Positions 1 to 9,261 of a DNA stretch of 64,000 bases are shown here, piece by piece. The notes below the pieces were generated by a model. That model had not been told where the DNA came from. It did no database searches and was given only the letters and a program-made list of their open reading frames with translations. Position 1 is the first letter of the stretch. Each line of letters opens with the position of its first letter. The stretch lies in assembly GCF_014205335.1 (NCBI RefSeq), contig NZ_JACHNH010000001.1:5078501-5142500 (forward strand), in the 5' to 3' direction. Origin of the DNA: Amorphoplanes digitatis. GTDB lineage: Bacteria; Actinomycetota; Actinomycetes; Mycobacteriales; Micromonosporaceae. A program made the position numbers and the translations under genes.

Positions 1-2432
1 ACATCCAGGCCATCGAACGGCGCCTGCTGGTCCGCGAGGACCACAACATGCTGCTCGTCAAGGGCATGGCCGGCGCCGGGAAGTCGACGCTGCTCGACCA
101 CCTGGGCTGGTGGTGGCAGCGCACCGGCCTGGTGGAGATGGTGTTCCGGTTCAGCTACGAGGACCGGGCCTGGACCCTCGACCAGATGATCCACGACATC
201 GCCGCGAAGCTGCTGGACCGGGTCGAGCAGGCGAAGCTGGAGATGTTGCCCGCCGCCGCCCAGCCGGAACGGCTGGCGCAGCTGCTGCGGGCACGGCGCT
301 ACCTGCTGATCCTGGACAACACCGAGTCGATCACCGCGACCCCGGCGGCGATCCCGCACGCCCTGCCCGAACCGGAACGCGAACGCCTCGCCACGTTCCT
401 GGCCCGGCTGCGGGGCGGGCGGACGCTGGTGCTGTTCGGCTCGCGGGAGGACGAGGAGTGGATCGGCCCGCGCACCTTCGCCGACAACCTGTACCCGCTG
501 CCCGGCCTGGACGACCAGGCAGCGTCCACGTTGATCGAGGCGATCCTCACCCGGCACGGCGGCACCCGCCACCTCACCGACGCGGACCAGCGCAAGGCCC
601 TGGACGAGCTGACGACGCTGCTCGGCGGGTATCCGCTCCCGCTGACGGTGGTCCTGCCCGCCCTGCGCACCCACACCCCGGCGGAGATCGTCGCCGAGCT
701 GCGGCAGGGCGGCAACGACGTCGAACCGATCGGCCTGATCAGCCGGGCCATCGAGTACAGCCACGGCAAACTCGACCCGACCACCCAGAACTCCCTGCTG
801 CTGCTCGCCCCGTTCACCGCCAGCATCCCGACCATCGCCATCGGCGCCTACCAGGAACTTCTCACCGACCACGACGCGGTCAAGGACCTCGGTGCGATCG
901 ACCTATCCACCGCGGTGGCCGAGGCCGCCCGGGTCGGGCTGGCCGCACCCCACCCCCACCTTGCCGACTGGATGCAGATCCTGCCGGTGCTGCCGTACTT
1001 CCTGCGCACCCGCATCCACCATCACCCCGCCCTGCACGACGCCGCCCGGCAGGCGCACTACCAGGTGTACATGGCGCTCGGGCAGCAGATCCAGAACCTG
1101 CTCACCTCGAACGAGCCGCAGCAGCGGGCCGTCGGGCACACGGCGGCGCGTACCGAATACGCGAACCTGACCACGGCACTCGACCACGGTCTGCGCACCA
1201 TCCAGCCCATCAGCTCGATCATCGGGGCGCTGGAGGAGTACCTGGACCAGACGAAGCAGCAGGAGACCCGCCGGCAGCTTCTCGATACCGCCATCGGCGC
1301 CGACCGCGGAACCGACCGCGACGATCTCCGACTGGAACTCGCTCAGCTGAACAACCTCGCCGGCCGGGTCGCGCACGATCAACGCCGGTTCGAACGGGCC
1401 GAGACCCTCTACCGGCAGGCCATCGAGCTCTTCCTGGAGTTCGACGACCGGCACCGCGCCGCCAACATCTACGGCCAGCTCGGCATCGTCGCGCAGGAAC
1501 AGCGGCAGTTCGACCAGGCCGAAACCTACTACGGACAGGCGCTCGAACTCCTGCTGGAATTCGACGACCGGCGCGGCACCGCGAGCGCCTACCACCAGCT
1601 CGGCATTCTCGCGCAGGAACAGCGGCGGCACGATCAGGCCGAAGCCCACTACCGGCAGGCCATCGAAATCCTCACGGAACTCGACGACCGGCACGGCACC
1701 GCCAACGCCTACCACCAGCTCGGTGTGATCGCGGAGGAACAGGGCCGATTCGAAGAGGCCGAGACCCACCATCGCCGTTCCCTCGGCGTCTTTCTGGAAT
1801 TCGGCGACCGGGACGGCGCCTCCAGCGCCTACCACCAGCTCGGCATGATCGCACAGAGCCAGGGCGATTTCGAACAGGCCGAGATCGACTACCGACGGTC
1901 CCTGGAGCTCCGACTGCAGGTCGGCGACCGGCACGGCGCCTCCCTCGCATACCACCAGCTCGGCCGGATCGCACAGGGGCAGGGCAGGCTCGAACAGGCC
2001 GAGAACCACTACCGGCAGACCCTCGACCTCCTCCTGGAATTCGACGACCGGCACCGCGCGGCCACCGCGCACCACCAACTCGGCAGGGTCGCCCATGAAC
2101 AGGGGCGATTCGAACAGGCCGAAAGCCACTACCGGCAGACCCTCGACCTCCTCCTGGAATTCAACGACCGGCACGGCGCCGCCACCGCCTACCACCAGCT
2201 CGGCGGTCTCGCGCAGGACCAGCAGCGGTACGACGAGGCCGCGGCCGCGTTCGCCAAGGCGGCCGCCCTGTGGTGGGAGTTGTACGAGGTCTGGCCCGAA
2301 GACACCCTGACAACCCTGAACAGCATTCGCCAGGTGTCTGATCCGGACGACTTCCAGCGCGTCCTCCGGGCCAATGTGAGCCCCGATCTCGTCGACGCCC
2401 TCATCACCGCCCTCGACGACGGTGCCGCGTAG
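1..2432 (+). CDS. STAND-type ATPase with C-terminal TPR repeats (5' partial)
   Basis: The reading frame is open from base 3 with conserved-looking sequence before the first ATG at 48, so the true start lies outside the window and the gene is 5'-truncated. Counted from that ATG, a Walker A loop (GMAGAGKST) sits at residues 6-14 and a Walker B-like LLILDN near residue 87, followed by a helical region. The C-terminal third holds about eight TPR units of 40 residues, each with a YHQLG...A..QGRFEQAE..YR pattern. This is the layout of STAND/NB-ARC signalling ATPases, where the TPRs sense a ligand and an N-terminal effector (here unseen; CHAT, TIR or a protease are common) responds. The gene ends 5 bp from the convergent RtcB gene. 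The ATPase-TPR call is firm; the effector and biological role are unknown. Confidence 0.85.
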   Translation, partial: IQAIERRLLVREDHNMLLVKGMAGAGKSTLLDHLGWWWQRTGLVEMVFRFSYEDRAWTLDQMIHDIAAKLLDRVEQAKLEMLPAAAQPERLAQLLRARRYLLILDNTESITATPAAIPHALPEPERERLATFLARLRGGRTLVLFGSREDEEWIGPRTFADNLYPLPGLDDQAASTLIEAILTRHGGTRHLTDADQRKALDELTTLLGGYPLPLTVVLPALRTHTPAEIVAELRQGGNDVEPIGLISRAIEYSHGKLDPTTQNSLLLLAPFTASIPTIAIGAYQELLTDHDAVKDLGAIDLSTAVAEAARVGLAAPHPHLADWMQILPVLPYFLRTRIHHHPALHDAARQAHYQVYMALGQQIQNLLTSNEPQQRAVGHTAARTEYANLTTALDHGLRTIQPISSIIGALEEYLDQTKQQETRRQLLDTAIGADRGTDRDDLRLELAQLNNLAGRVAHDQRRFERAETLYRQAIELFLEFDDRHRAANIYGQLGIVAQEQRQFDQAETYYGQALELLLEFDDRRGTASAYHQLGILAQEQRRHDQAEAHYRQAIEILTELDDRHGTANAYHQLGVIAEEQGRFEEAETHHRRSLGVFLEFGDRDGASSAYHQLGMIAQSQGDFEQAEIDYRRSLELRLQVGDRHGASLAYHQLGRIAQGQGRLEQAENHYRQTLDLLLEFDDRHRAATAHHQLGRVAHEQGRFEQAESHYRQTLDLLLEFNDRHGAATAYHQLGGLAQDQQRYDEAAAAFAKAAALWWELYEVWPEDTLTTLNSIRQVSDPDDFQRVLRANVSPDLVDALITALDDGAA
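1351..2310 (+). repeat. 120-bp tandem repeats encoding TPRs
   Basis: About eight imperfect direct repeats with an exact 120-bp period; the string accaccagctcgg recurs at 1591, 1711, 1831, 1951 and 2191 and with one change at 2071. Each unit encodes one 40-residue TPR. Similarity between neighbouring units at DNA level suggests recent duplication or gene conversion within the array. Confidence 0.85.
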
Positions 2433-2449
2433 GCCGGCTATTGCCGGCC
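2432..2449. terminator. Candidate bidirectional terminator hairpin
   Basis: GGCCGGC (2432-2438), loop TATT, GCCGGCC (2443-2449): a 7-bp perfect stem exactly between two convergent stop codons. There is no U-tract, so the call rests on position and symmetry only. Confidence 0.4.
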
Positions 2450-3577
2450 CCGCCGGCGGCGACGGTCCCGGGCCGGCGCCGGGGCGAGGTCGGCTGTCTT
2501 GTAGGTGACCAGGGGGACGGTGGTGGCGACGGGCGTGGCCAGGTCGTGGGCGACCAGGTCGCCGATCACCTGTTCGATGCGCTTGTAGGCGGTCGGCGCC
2601 TCCTCGAAGAGCAGTTGCCGGTCGCCGCACACCACCAGCGAACCGACCGGGGTGCGGCGCAGTTCGTCGACCGTGTGCTTGGCGCGGCCCCGGCGCAGGG
2701 CGTCCCCGCGGGACATCTTACGGCCCGCGCCGTGTGCCACCGAGTGGTTGGCCGCCGGGCCCGCGTGGGCCGCGACCAGGTAGGAGCGGGTGCCGCGGGT
2801 GCCGGCGACGAGCACGTCGGTGCCGTCGCCGGGTGCCGCGCCCTTGCGGTGCAGGTAGGCGCCGTCGCGGAGTTCGACCAGGTTGTGGCACTGGTCGACG
2901 ATCGGCTCGGTGTGGTCGGCGCCGAGGGCGTGTGCGACCCGGGCCGCCATCAGCCGCCGGTTGAGCGATCCCCAGCGGACGGCGTCGTCGTGGGCGGCCA
3001 GGTAGGCGGCGGGGTCGGGTGCCGGGCCGGCGCCGTGCAGCGCGGTGTGCGCCCGCAGGATCCGCTCGCCCAGGCCGCGTGAGCCGCTGTGGACGATGAG
3101 CACCAGGTCGCCGGCGGTGAGGCCGAGGCGGCTCGCGTGGTCCGGCTCGAAGACGGTCTCGATCCGCGCGAGTTCGACGAAGTGGTTGCCGCGGCCGACC
3201 GTGCCCAGGCCGTCGAGGTGGCCGGCGGGTACGTCGCCGTCGAGGACGGTCCAGGCCGGATCGTCGGGGTCCGGCGCGCGGTCGAGGTCGGGGAAGCGGG
3301 CGGCGAGCTTCTCGGGTACGGCGCGCTTGAGGCCGACGGGGAACACCGCGATGCCGCAGCCGATGTCGGAGCCGACCAGGAACGGGTACAGCACGCTCGA
3401 CGTCATGGCGGCGCCGATGGGTGCGCCCTTGCCGGGGTGCAGGTCCGGCATGGCGGCGACGTGGATCATGCCGTCGAAGGCGGCGACCTGTTCGCACTGC
3501 GCGACGGCGCCGGACTCGATCCAGCTCGTCGGGGAGGCGAAAACAGAGACGGTGGCCCGGGTGTGTGGCTCAGACAA
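2438..3577 (-). CDS. rtcB: RtcB-family RNA ligase
   Basis: A 379-aa protein with the RtcB signature: a GSDIGCG loop (D71, C74, Mn-binding), GNHFVEL (H132), VHSGSRGLG (H163), CHNLVE (H231) and HGAGRKMSR (H282, the residue that takes GMP in the family). RtcB joins RNA 2',3'-cyclic phosphate or 3'-phosphate ends to 5'-OH ends using GTP and Mn2+, acting in tRNA or rRNA repair in the cytoplasm. It is shorter than E. coli RtcB (408 aa) and resembles the short subgroup often coupled to release factor H (prfH), but no prfH or archease is visible here. It is monocistronic, convergent with the STAND ATPase and divergent from the GH3 gene. Start chosen at the ATG at 3577, which gives a normal N-terminus. 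Confidence 0.88.
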   Translation of the reverse strand: MSEPHTRATVSVFASPTSWIESGAVAQCEQVAAFDGMIHVAAMPDLHPGKGAPIGAAMTSSVLYPFLVGSDIGCGIAVFPVGLKRAVPEKLAARFPDLDRAPDPDDPAWTVLDGDVPAGHLDGLGTVGRGNHFVELARIETVFEPDHASRLGLTAGDLVLIVHSGSRGLGERILRAHTALHGAGPAPDPAAYLAAHDDAVRWGSLNRRLMAARVAHALGADHTEPIVDQCHNLVELRDGAYLHRKGAAPGDGTDVLVAGTRGTRSYLVAAHAGPAANHSVAHGAGRKMSRGDALRRGRAKHTVDELRRTPVGSLVVCGDRQLLFEEAPTAYKRIEQVIGDLVAHDLATPVATTVPLVTYKTADLAPAPARDRRRRRGRQ

Positions 3578-3750
3578 GACGTTTCTCCGTGAACGGTACG
3601 GGCGGACGGCACCACGGCGCGGTATCCGCGCGGGTGGGCCAAGGGAGTCGGGTGCGGTCCGTCAGAACGTCATGCGCACCATCGTCGCGGAGACCGCCGG
3701 GCGCGGCAATCGAATTCGGCTCCGTTCACAGTGTGGACACACGTTGGAAA

Positions 3751-3764
3751 TGGGAGCGCTCCCA
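3751..3764. promoter_or_regulatory. CebR-type operator
   Basis: TGGGAGCGCTCCCA is a perfect 14-bp palindrome identical to the cellobiose-responsive CebR (LacI family) box known from Streptomyces. It lies 45 bp before the GH3 start, so cellobiose or a cello-oligosaccharide probably induces that gene. Confidence 0.85.
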
Positions 3765-3809
3765 TGTGACGATGACGACCCCGACCGACCGCCATCGGAC
3801 AGGACCAGC

Positions 3810-6263
3810 ATGCGATCTCACGCTCGCGCCCTCGCGCATCTCGGGCTGACCGGACTCCTCGCGACCGCCCTCGCCGCCTGCGCGCCGTCGACGGCCGCCG
3901 CGCTGCCCTACCAGGATCCGGCCCTGCCGGTCGCGCAGCGGGTGAGCGACCTGCTCGCCCGGATGAGCCTGGACGACAAGATCGGCCAGATGACCCAGGC
4001 CGAGCGCGCCGCCATCACCGCCGCCGACATCACCTCGTACCGGGTCGGCTCCGTGCTCTCCGGCGGCGGCTCCGCGCCCGCGCAGAACACCCCGGCCGCC
4101 TGGGCGGACATGTACGACACCTTCCAGCGCGGCGCGATGGCCGCGCCCCTCCAGATACCGATGATCTACGGGATCGACGCCGTGCACGGCGACAACAACG
4201 TGTACGGATCGACGATCTTCCCGCACAACATCGGCCTGGGCGCCACCCGCGACCCCGCGCTGGTACGCCAGATCGGCCGGGCCACCGCCGAGGAGGTCAC
4301 CGGCGCCGGGCTGGACTGGACTTTCGCGCCCTGCCTCTGCGTCGCGCGCAACGACCGCTGGGGCCGCACCTACGAGTCGTTCGGCGAGCAGCCGGAGATC
4401 GCCACCGCGATGACCACCGTCGTGGACGGGTTGCAGGGTGCCACGCTGAACGGTCCCGCCTCGGTGCTGGCCACGGCGAAGCACTACGTCGGCGACGGCG
4501 GCACCACCGGCGGCACCGACCAGGGCAACACGCAGCTCAGCGAGGCGGAGCTGCGGGCCGTGCACCTGCCGCCGTTCGCCGCCGCGGTGCAGCGGGGCGT
4601 CGGCTCGGTGATGATCTCGTTCAGCAGCTGGAACGGCGCCAAGCTGCACGGCTCCCGGTACCTCATCACCGACCTGCTCAAGGGCGAGCTCGGGTTCGGC
4701 GGCTTCACCGTCTCGGACTGGGCCGCGATCGACCAGCTCGACGGCCAGCCGGGCTTCACGCAGGCCGAGGTGGCCACCGCGATCAACGCCGGCCTCGACA
4801 TGATCATGGTGCCGAACGACTGGCGCACCTTCATCACCCGGCTGCGGGCCGCGGTGCAGGCCGGCCAGATCCCGATGTCCCGGATAGACGACGCCAACCG
4901 GCGGATCCTCACCAAGAAGTTCGAGCTGGGGCTCTTCGAGCACCCGTACGCGGACCGGACCTACGCGGCCGGCATCGGCGGCGCCGCGCACCGCGCCCTG
5001 GCCCGGCAGGCCGTCCGCGAGTCTCAGGTGCTGCTGAAGAACGCGGGCGGCGTCCTGCCGCTGGCCAAGTCCGGCGGGAAGATCTTCGTGGCCGGCAAGA
5101 GCGCCGACGACCTGGGCAACCAGAGCGGCGGCTGGACGACCACCTGGCAGGGCGCCAGCGGCAACACCATCCCCGGCACGTCCATCCTCCAGGGCATCCA
5201 CGACGCCGTCGGCGGCGGCGCCACCGTCACCTACCAGCGCGACGGCACCGGCATCGACGGCTCGTACCGGGCGGCGATCGCCGTCGTGGGCGAGACGCCG
5301 TACGCCGAGGGCGAGGGCGACCGGCCCGGTTCGATGAGCCTCGACGCCACCGACCTGGCCACGCTGTCCCGGCTCACGGCGGCGGGCGTACCGGTGATCG
5401 TGGTCCTGGTCTCCGGCCGCCCGCTCGACGTCGCCGCCGAGGTCGGCCGCTGGAACGCCCTGGTCGCCGCCTGGCTGCCGGGCAGCGAGGGCGGCGGGGT
5501 GGCCGACGTGCTCTTCGGCGACCACGCGCCGACCGGCAAGCTGCCCGTGACCTGGATGCAGTCCGCCGGCCAGCAGCCCATCAACGACGGTGACGGCAAG
5601 GCGCCGCTCTTCGCGTACGGATTCGGGCTGACCTACGCGGGGTCGCCTGCCGACACGGTCGCGCCCAGCGTGCCGGGCACCCCGGTCGCGTCCGGGGTGA
5701 CCGCCACCGGCCTGACGCTCACCTGGCCGGCCTCGACCGACACCGGCGGCAGCGGGCTGGCCGGGTACGACGTCTACCGCGACGGGGCCGCCGCCGGCAC
5801 CACCGCCACCGCGTCGTACACGGTGACGGGCCTGACCCCGGCCACCCGGTACGAGTTCACGGTGGCCGCCCGCGACGCGGCGGGCAACCGCTCGGCGCGC
5901 TCGGCGGCGCTGGCCGTCACGACCGCGCCCGGCGGAACGGGCACCGGGTCCTGCCGGGTGAGCTACTCGACGAACGACTGGAACACCGGCTTCACCGGCA
6001 TCGTCTCGGTGACCAACACCGGCACGGCCGCGGTAAGCACCTGGAGTCTTCAGTGGTCCTTCGCCGCCGGCCAGCAGGTCACCCAGGCCTGGTCGGCGCG
6101 GGTCACGCAGTCCGGCGCCGCCGTCACGGCCACCGGCGAGGCGTGGAACCCGTCCCTGGCGGCCGGCGCGACGGCGACGTTCGGCTTCAACGCGAGCCAC
6201 ACCGGCGCCAATCCCCGCCCGGCGGCCTTCACCCTCAACGGCGGCGCCTGCGCGCTCGCCTGA
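3810..6263 (+). CDS. Secreted GH3 beta-glucosidase with FN3 and CBM2
   Basis: An 817-aa exported glycoside hydrolase. The start at 3810 is chosen because it gives a signal peptide with lipobox LAAC (C24), implying a lipid-anchored protein; the frame stays open further upstream across the operator but that part looks non-coding. Residues about 35-400 are the GH3 N-terminal barrel with the nucleophile in FTVSDW (D303); a GH3 C-terminal domain follows to about 610; then a fibronectin III domain (about 617-705) and a C-terminal CBM2 (about 713-817, with paired cysteines near each end and conserved tryptophans). GH3 enzymes of this type release glucose from cellobiose and short beta-glucans; CBM2 binds cellulose. 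The CebR box just upstream supports a cellulose-utilisation role. Confidence 0.92.
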   Translation: MRSHARALAHLGLTGLLATALAACAPSTAAALPYQDPALPVAQRVSDLLARMSLDDKIGQMTQAERAAITAADITSYRVGSVLSGGGSAPAQNTPAAWADMYDTFQRGAMAAPLQIPMIYGIDAVHGDNNVYGSTIFPHNIGLGATRDPALVRQIGRATAEEVTGAGLDWTFAPCLCVARNDRWGRTYESFGEQPEIATAMTTVVDGLQGATLNGPASVLATAKHYVGDGGTTGGTDQGNTQLSEAELRAVHLPPFAAAVQRGVGSVMISFSSWNGAKLHGSRYLITDLLKGELGFGGFTVSDWAAIDQLDGQPGFTQAEVATAINAGLDMIMVPNDWRTFITRLRAAVQAGQIPMSRIDDANRRILTKKFELGLFEHPYADRTYAAGIGGAAHRALARQAVRESQVLLKNAGGVLPLAKSGGKIFVAGKSADDLGNQSGGWTTTWQGASGNTIPGTSILQGIHDAVGGGATVTYQRDGTGIDGSYRAAIAVVGETPYAEGEGDRPGSMSLDATDLATLSRLTAAGVPVIVVLVSGRPLDVAAEVGRWNALVAAWLPGSEGGGVADVLFGDHAPTGKLPVTWMQSAGQQPINDGDGKAPLFAYGFGLTYAGSPADTVAPSVPGTPVASGVTATGLTLTWPASTDTGGSGLAGYDVYRDGAAAGTTATASYTVTGLTPATRYEFTVAARDAAGNRSARSAALAVTTAPGGTGTGSCRVSYSTNDWNTGFTGIVSVTNTGTAAVSTWSLQWSFAAGQQVTQAWSARVTQSGAAVTATGEAWNPSLAAGATATFGFNASHTGANPRPAAFTLNGGACALA

Positions 6264-6352
6264 CTTCGCATGACTTGTCCATGTGTGCTCAGGTTCACAC
6301 CGCCACGACCGAAGAGGGCTAGGAGGGTTCACATCGAGTCAGGAGACATCGC

Positions 6353-7942
6353 GTGGCACGTATCGGCGGCTTCGGGGCGGCGTTCGACAACCGCTCGCTT
6401 CGAACGAAGATCAACTCGGCGGTTCTGACCGCAACCGCCATGGGGCTGATCATCGCCGTCCTGTCGTTGCAGGCGCTGTTCGAGATGAGCTCGACCTCGA
6501 TCGACGCGCAGAAGCGGGCCCTTCAGGTACTCAATGCATCCTCCAGCACCGGTGTGAACCTGGAAGCGTATGTCGGCGCGAATACGGCGATGAAGGCATA
6601 CCCCGCGCTCGCGGGGCAGGTCGCCCAGCTCAGGGCCGTCCGGCAGAAGAACGTCGACGCCGGCCTCCAGTCGCTGGCCTCGAGCCTCGCCGGCACGGAC
6701 GGCGAACAGGTCGTCGCGAAGATGCAGGCCGACTGGACCGCCTTCAAGGAGTTCCTGGCCGGCATCTCGCCGACCCTCACGCCGCAGCAGCAGGCCACGA
6801 GTCTCGCCGAGTACACCGAGCGGCACAATGAGCTCCTCGCGGACCTCGCCGAGGTGGAGAAGTACGTTGCCGCGGAGGTCGCCGCGCAGATCCAGGTCGC
6901 CGAGGACCAGAAGACCTCGGCCACCCGCCTCGTGGTGGCCGTGCTCGTCGTCGGCGTGACGATCAGCGTCTACCTCGGCCTCCGGGTGGCCAACCGGATC
7001 CGCCGCGCCGTCGCCGGCGTCTCCCACGTGGCCGTCGGCCTGGCCGAGGGCGACATCACCCGCACGTCCGACGTGACCGTCAAGGACGAGGTCGGCCGGA
7101 TGGCGACCGCGCTCGACCACGGCATCGTCCGCCTCCGCGCGGACATCGTGCAGCTCGCGCAGAACGCCACCACCCTCCAGGCCTCCGCCGAGAACCTGAC
7201 CTCGGTCTCCGGCGCGGTCGGCACGGCGGCCGCCGAGGCGTCCACGCAGGCCGGGTCGGTCGCCTCGGCAGCCGATGTGGTCTCCAACAACCTGCGGATC
7301 GTCTCGGCCGGCTCCCAGGAGATGGGCGCGTCAATCCGGGAGATCAGCACCTCGACCTCGGAGGCGACCGTCGTCGCCGCGCAGGCGGTGCAGGTCGCGG
7401 CCGCCACCAACGCCACCGTCGCCCGGCTCGGCGACTCCTCGACCGAGATCGCCACGGTGGTCAAGGTCATCACCTCGATCGCCGAGCAGACAAACCTCCT
7501 GGCGCTCAACGCGACGATCGAGGCCGCCCGCGCCGGCGACGCGGGCAAGGGCTTCGCGGTCGTCGCGAGCGAGGTCAAGGACCTGGCACAGGAGACAGCC
7601 AAGGCGACCGAGGACATCACCCGCCGGGTCGAGACGATCCAGTCGGACACCTCCGGTGCGGTGGCCGCGATCGGCGAGATCGCGGCGATCATCGAGCGGA
7701 TCAACGCCATCCAGACGACGATCGCCTCCGCGGTGGAGGAGCAGACCGCCACCACCCAGGAGATGAACCGCACGCTCTCGGAGGCGGCCGACGGTGCCGG
7801 CAACATCGCGGCGACCATCACCGGGGTCTCGGACGCCACCCGGCGGACCACGGACACGATCGAGGCGACCCGCCACTCCGCCGAGGAGCTGGCGGCGATG
7901 TCGACGCAGCTGCAGAGCCTCGTGTCCCGCTTCCGCTACTAG
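6353..7942 (+). CDS. Methyl-accepting chemotaxis protein
   Basis: A 529-aa transmembrane chemoreceptor. The GTG start follows AGGAGACATC. Segments in order: short cytoplasmic N-terminus, TM1 (about 23-45), an extracytoplasmic four-helix-bundle-like sensor region (about 46-185), TM2 (about 187-210), HAMP (about 210-265) and a long coiled-coil signalling domain whose tip reads EQTNLLALNATIEAAR (about 377-392), the CheA/CheW contact hairpin. It passes a ligand or energy-state signal to the CheA kinase. No che or flagellar genes are nearby, so it is an orphan receptor. Its TAG stop overlaps the convergent stop of the DUF6084 gene (CTAG, 7939-7942). The ligand cannot be told from sequence. Confidence 0.92.
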   Translation: MARIGGFGAAFDNRSLRTKINSAVLTATAMGLIIAVLSLQALFEMSSTSIDAQKRALQVLNASSSTGVNLEAYVGANTAMKAYPALAGQVAQLRAVRQKNVDAGLQSLASSLAGTDGEQVVAKMQADWTAFKEFLAGISPTLTPQQQATSLAEYTERHNELLADLAEVEKYVAAEVAAQIQVAEDQKTSATRLVVAVLVVGVTISVYLGLRVANRIRRAVAGVSHVAVGLAEGDITRTSDVTVKDEVGRMATALDHGIVRLRADIVQLAQNATTLQASAENLTSVSGAVGTAAAEASTQAGSVASAADVVSNNLRIVSAGSQEMGASIREISTSTSEATVVAAQAVQVAAATNATVARLGDSSTEIATVVKVITSIAEQTNLLALNATIEAARAGDAGKGFAVVASEVKDLAQETAKATEDITRRVETIQSDTSGAVAAIGEIAAIIERINAIQTTIASAVEEQTATTQEMNRTLSEAADGAGNIAATITGVSDATRRTTDTIEATRHSAEELAAMSTQLQSLVSRFRY

Positions 7943-8577
7943 GGCGTGCCCTCCTCGGCGGCCAGCAGCTTCTGCATCGTCTCGTCCCAGCTCACCAGGC
8001 CGTGCCGGGACCGGTAGTCGGCGAGCTCGCCCAGCACGTCGGAACCGACCCGCACCCAGCCGGTGTTCGGGTAGTAGGACGAGATCATCTGCCGCCAGAC
8101 CGCGACCGGCATCGCGTGCCGGGCCTCGCACGCCCACGGGATCTGTTCGACGCCGAAGCCGTTGCCGTCGCGGGTGAAGACCGTTCCGGAGTAGAGAAAG
8201 GTCAGCGGCACCTCGCCGGCGTCGAGCGCGTGCAGGTAGCGGGTGCCGATCACCTCGAGGTCGTAGGTGCAGGGCAGCGCGAGGTCGGTCTCGGTGCTGC
8301 CGGTGAAGCCCGGCACGGTGGCGTTGCAGTGCATCCACTGGAACGGCTTGAGGGTGTCCGCCCAGCGCTCGCGCTCGCCGAACAGCCCGCGCAGGCCGTC
8401 CTGCTCGGTGGGGGCGTAGCGGCGGCGCTGCGGCTCGATGCGCACCTGGCAGCGCAGCACGATGGCGTGGACGCGCCGGCCGGTTGTCTCCTCGACGCGC
8501 AGCCGCGCGGTCAGCTGCGGCGCGATCGCGTGCGGCTCGGCGAACACGTCGAGGACGGCGAACCGGTAGTCGCTCAT
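7939..8577 (-). CDS. DUF6084-like hydrogenase-cluster protein
   Basis: A 212-aa soluble protein with no signal peptide or membrane segment. It matches in character the DUF6084 proteins that accompany actinobacterial group 1h [NiFe] hydrogenase genes: an N-terminal beta-rich part (RYAPTEQDGLRGLFGE, then WMHCNATVPGF) and a conserved C-terminal YYPNTGWVRV segment. It is the last gene of the leftward hydrogenase-type operon and overlaps the DUF5947 gene by ATGA. Family members are thought to help assemble or mature the hydrogenase, but their biochemical role is not known. Family name given from recall of the cluster type. Confidence 0.7.
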   Translation of the reverse strand: MSDYRFAVLDVFAEPHAIAPQLTARLRVEETTGRRVHAIVLRCQVRIEPQRRRYAPTEQDGLRGLFGERERWADTLKPFQWMHCNATVPGFTGSTETDLALPCTYDLEVIGTRYLHALDAGEVPLTFLYSGTVFTRDGNGFGVEQIPWACEARHAMPVAVWRQMISSYYPNTGWVRVGSDVLGELADYRSRHGLVSWDETMQKLLAAEEGTP

Positions 8578-9245
8578 GCGGCGCCGACCGGCGGCGCGGG
8601 CCGGCTGAACGCCCGTACCCGGGCGAAGAACTGCTCCATGGCCTCGTGCGCCTCCCGCCCGCCGTCGATACCGCGCCACAGCATGCGGAGCCGCCCGACG
8701 AGCTCGTAGCACGCGTCGACGGGCACCAGGTAGCACCCCGGGTCCGGCGCGTCCGCGTCCCCGGCCCGGGCCGGGCGGCGCACCAGCACCGCCTCGACGT
8801 CGGGCCGCAGCATCGCGAGCTGCGGTGCGCCCGCCACGATCCGGTCCCAGGCCGCCTGCGGCACGTCGGCCTCGGTCGCCCCGGCCGGGCCCGGATAGGA
8901 GGCCACGATCCGGTCCTGCACGGAGTCGCGGAACAGGAACGCGAGCCCGACCGGGATCTGCAACTCGTGCCAGGCCTGTTCGTCGAACGTGGTATCGGGC
9001 AGCGACAGGTAGCGCTCCGGCACGGCCCGGTACTGCAACTTCGCGTGCTCGTCGGTGAACAACAGGTAGCAGGGGCGGCAGGCGCACAGCAGTGCCCGGC
9101 TGTGCAGATCGACCACGTGGGAGTGCGCCGCGGGAAGGCCGGCCGCGCACATGTCGCAGCGCTCCCCGACGGCCGGTGCGGGCCCGCTGCGCGCGAGCTG
9201 GCGCAGCGCGGCGAGCGGAGCGCCGGCGCGGTCGGCTCCACTCAC
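8574..9245 (-). CDS. DUF5947-like cysteine-rich protein
   Basis: A 223-aa protein. The GTG start at 9245 is chosen because the longer upstream frame lies over the neighbouring gene. It carries a CDMC motif (C30, C33) and CACRPC (C54, C56, C59) with H41, H43 and H48 between, a likely metal (Zn or Fe-S) site. DUF5947 proteins regularly sit in group 1h hydrogenase operons between the structural genes and DUF6084, as here. The function is unproven; rubredoxin-like electron carrier or maturation factor are the options. Translationally coupled to the next gene by a 4-bp overlap and 16 bp from the preceding one. Confidence 0.7.
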   Translation of the reverse strand: MSGADRAGAPLAALRQLARSGPAPAVGERCDMCAAGLPAAHSHVVDLHSRALLCACRPCYLLFTDEHAKLQYRAVPERYLSLPDTTFDEQAWHELQIPVGLAFLFRDSVQDRIVASYPGPAGATEADVPQAAWDRIVAGAPQLAMLRPDVEAVLVRRPARAGDADAPDPGCYLVPVDACYELVGRLRMLWRGIDGGREAHEAMEQFFARVRAFSRPAPPVGAA

Positions 9246-9261
9246 GACGGGGCCCGCGCGG

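Noticed and set aside
1351..2310. CRISPR-like regular repeats
   Set aside because: The 120-bp period is coding and corresponds to TPR units; there are no spacers or cas genes.
3726..6332. Long antisense open frame over the GH3 gene
   Set aside because: No recognisable domain and biased composition; the sense frame encodes a full GH3-FN3-CBM2 protein.
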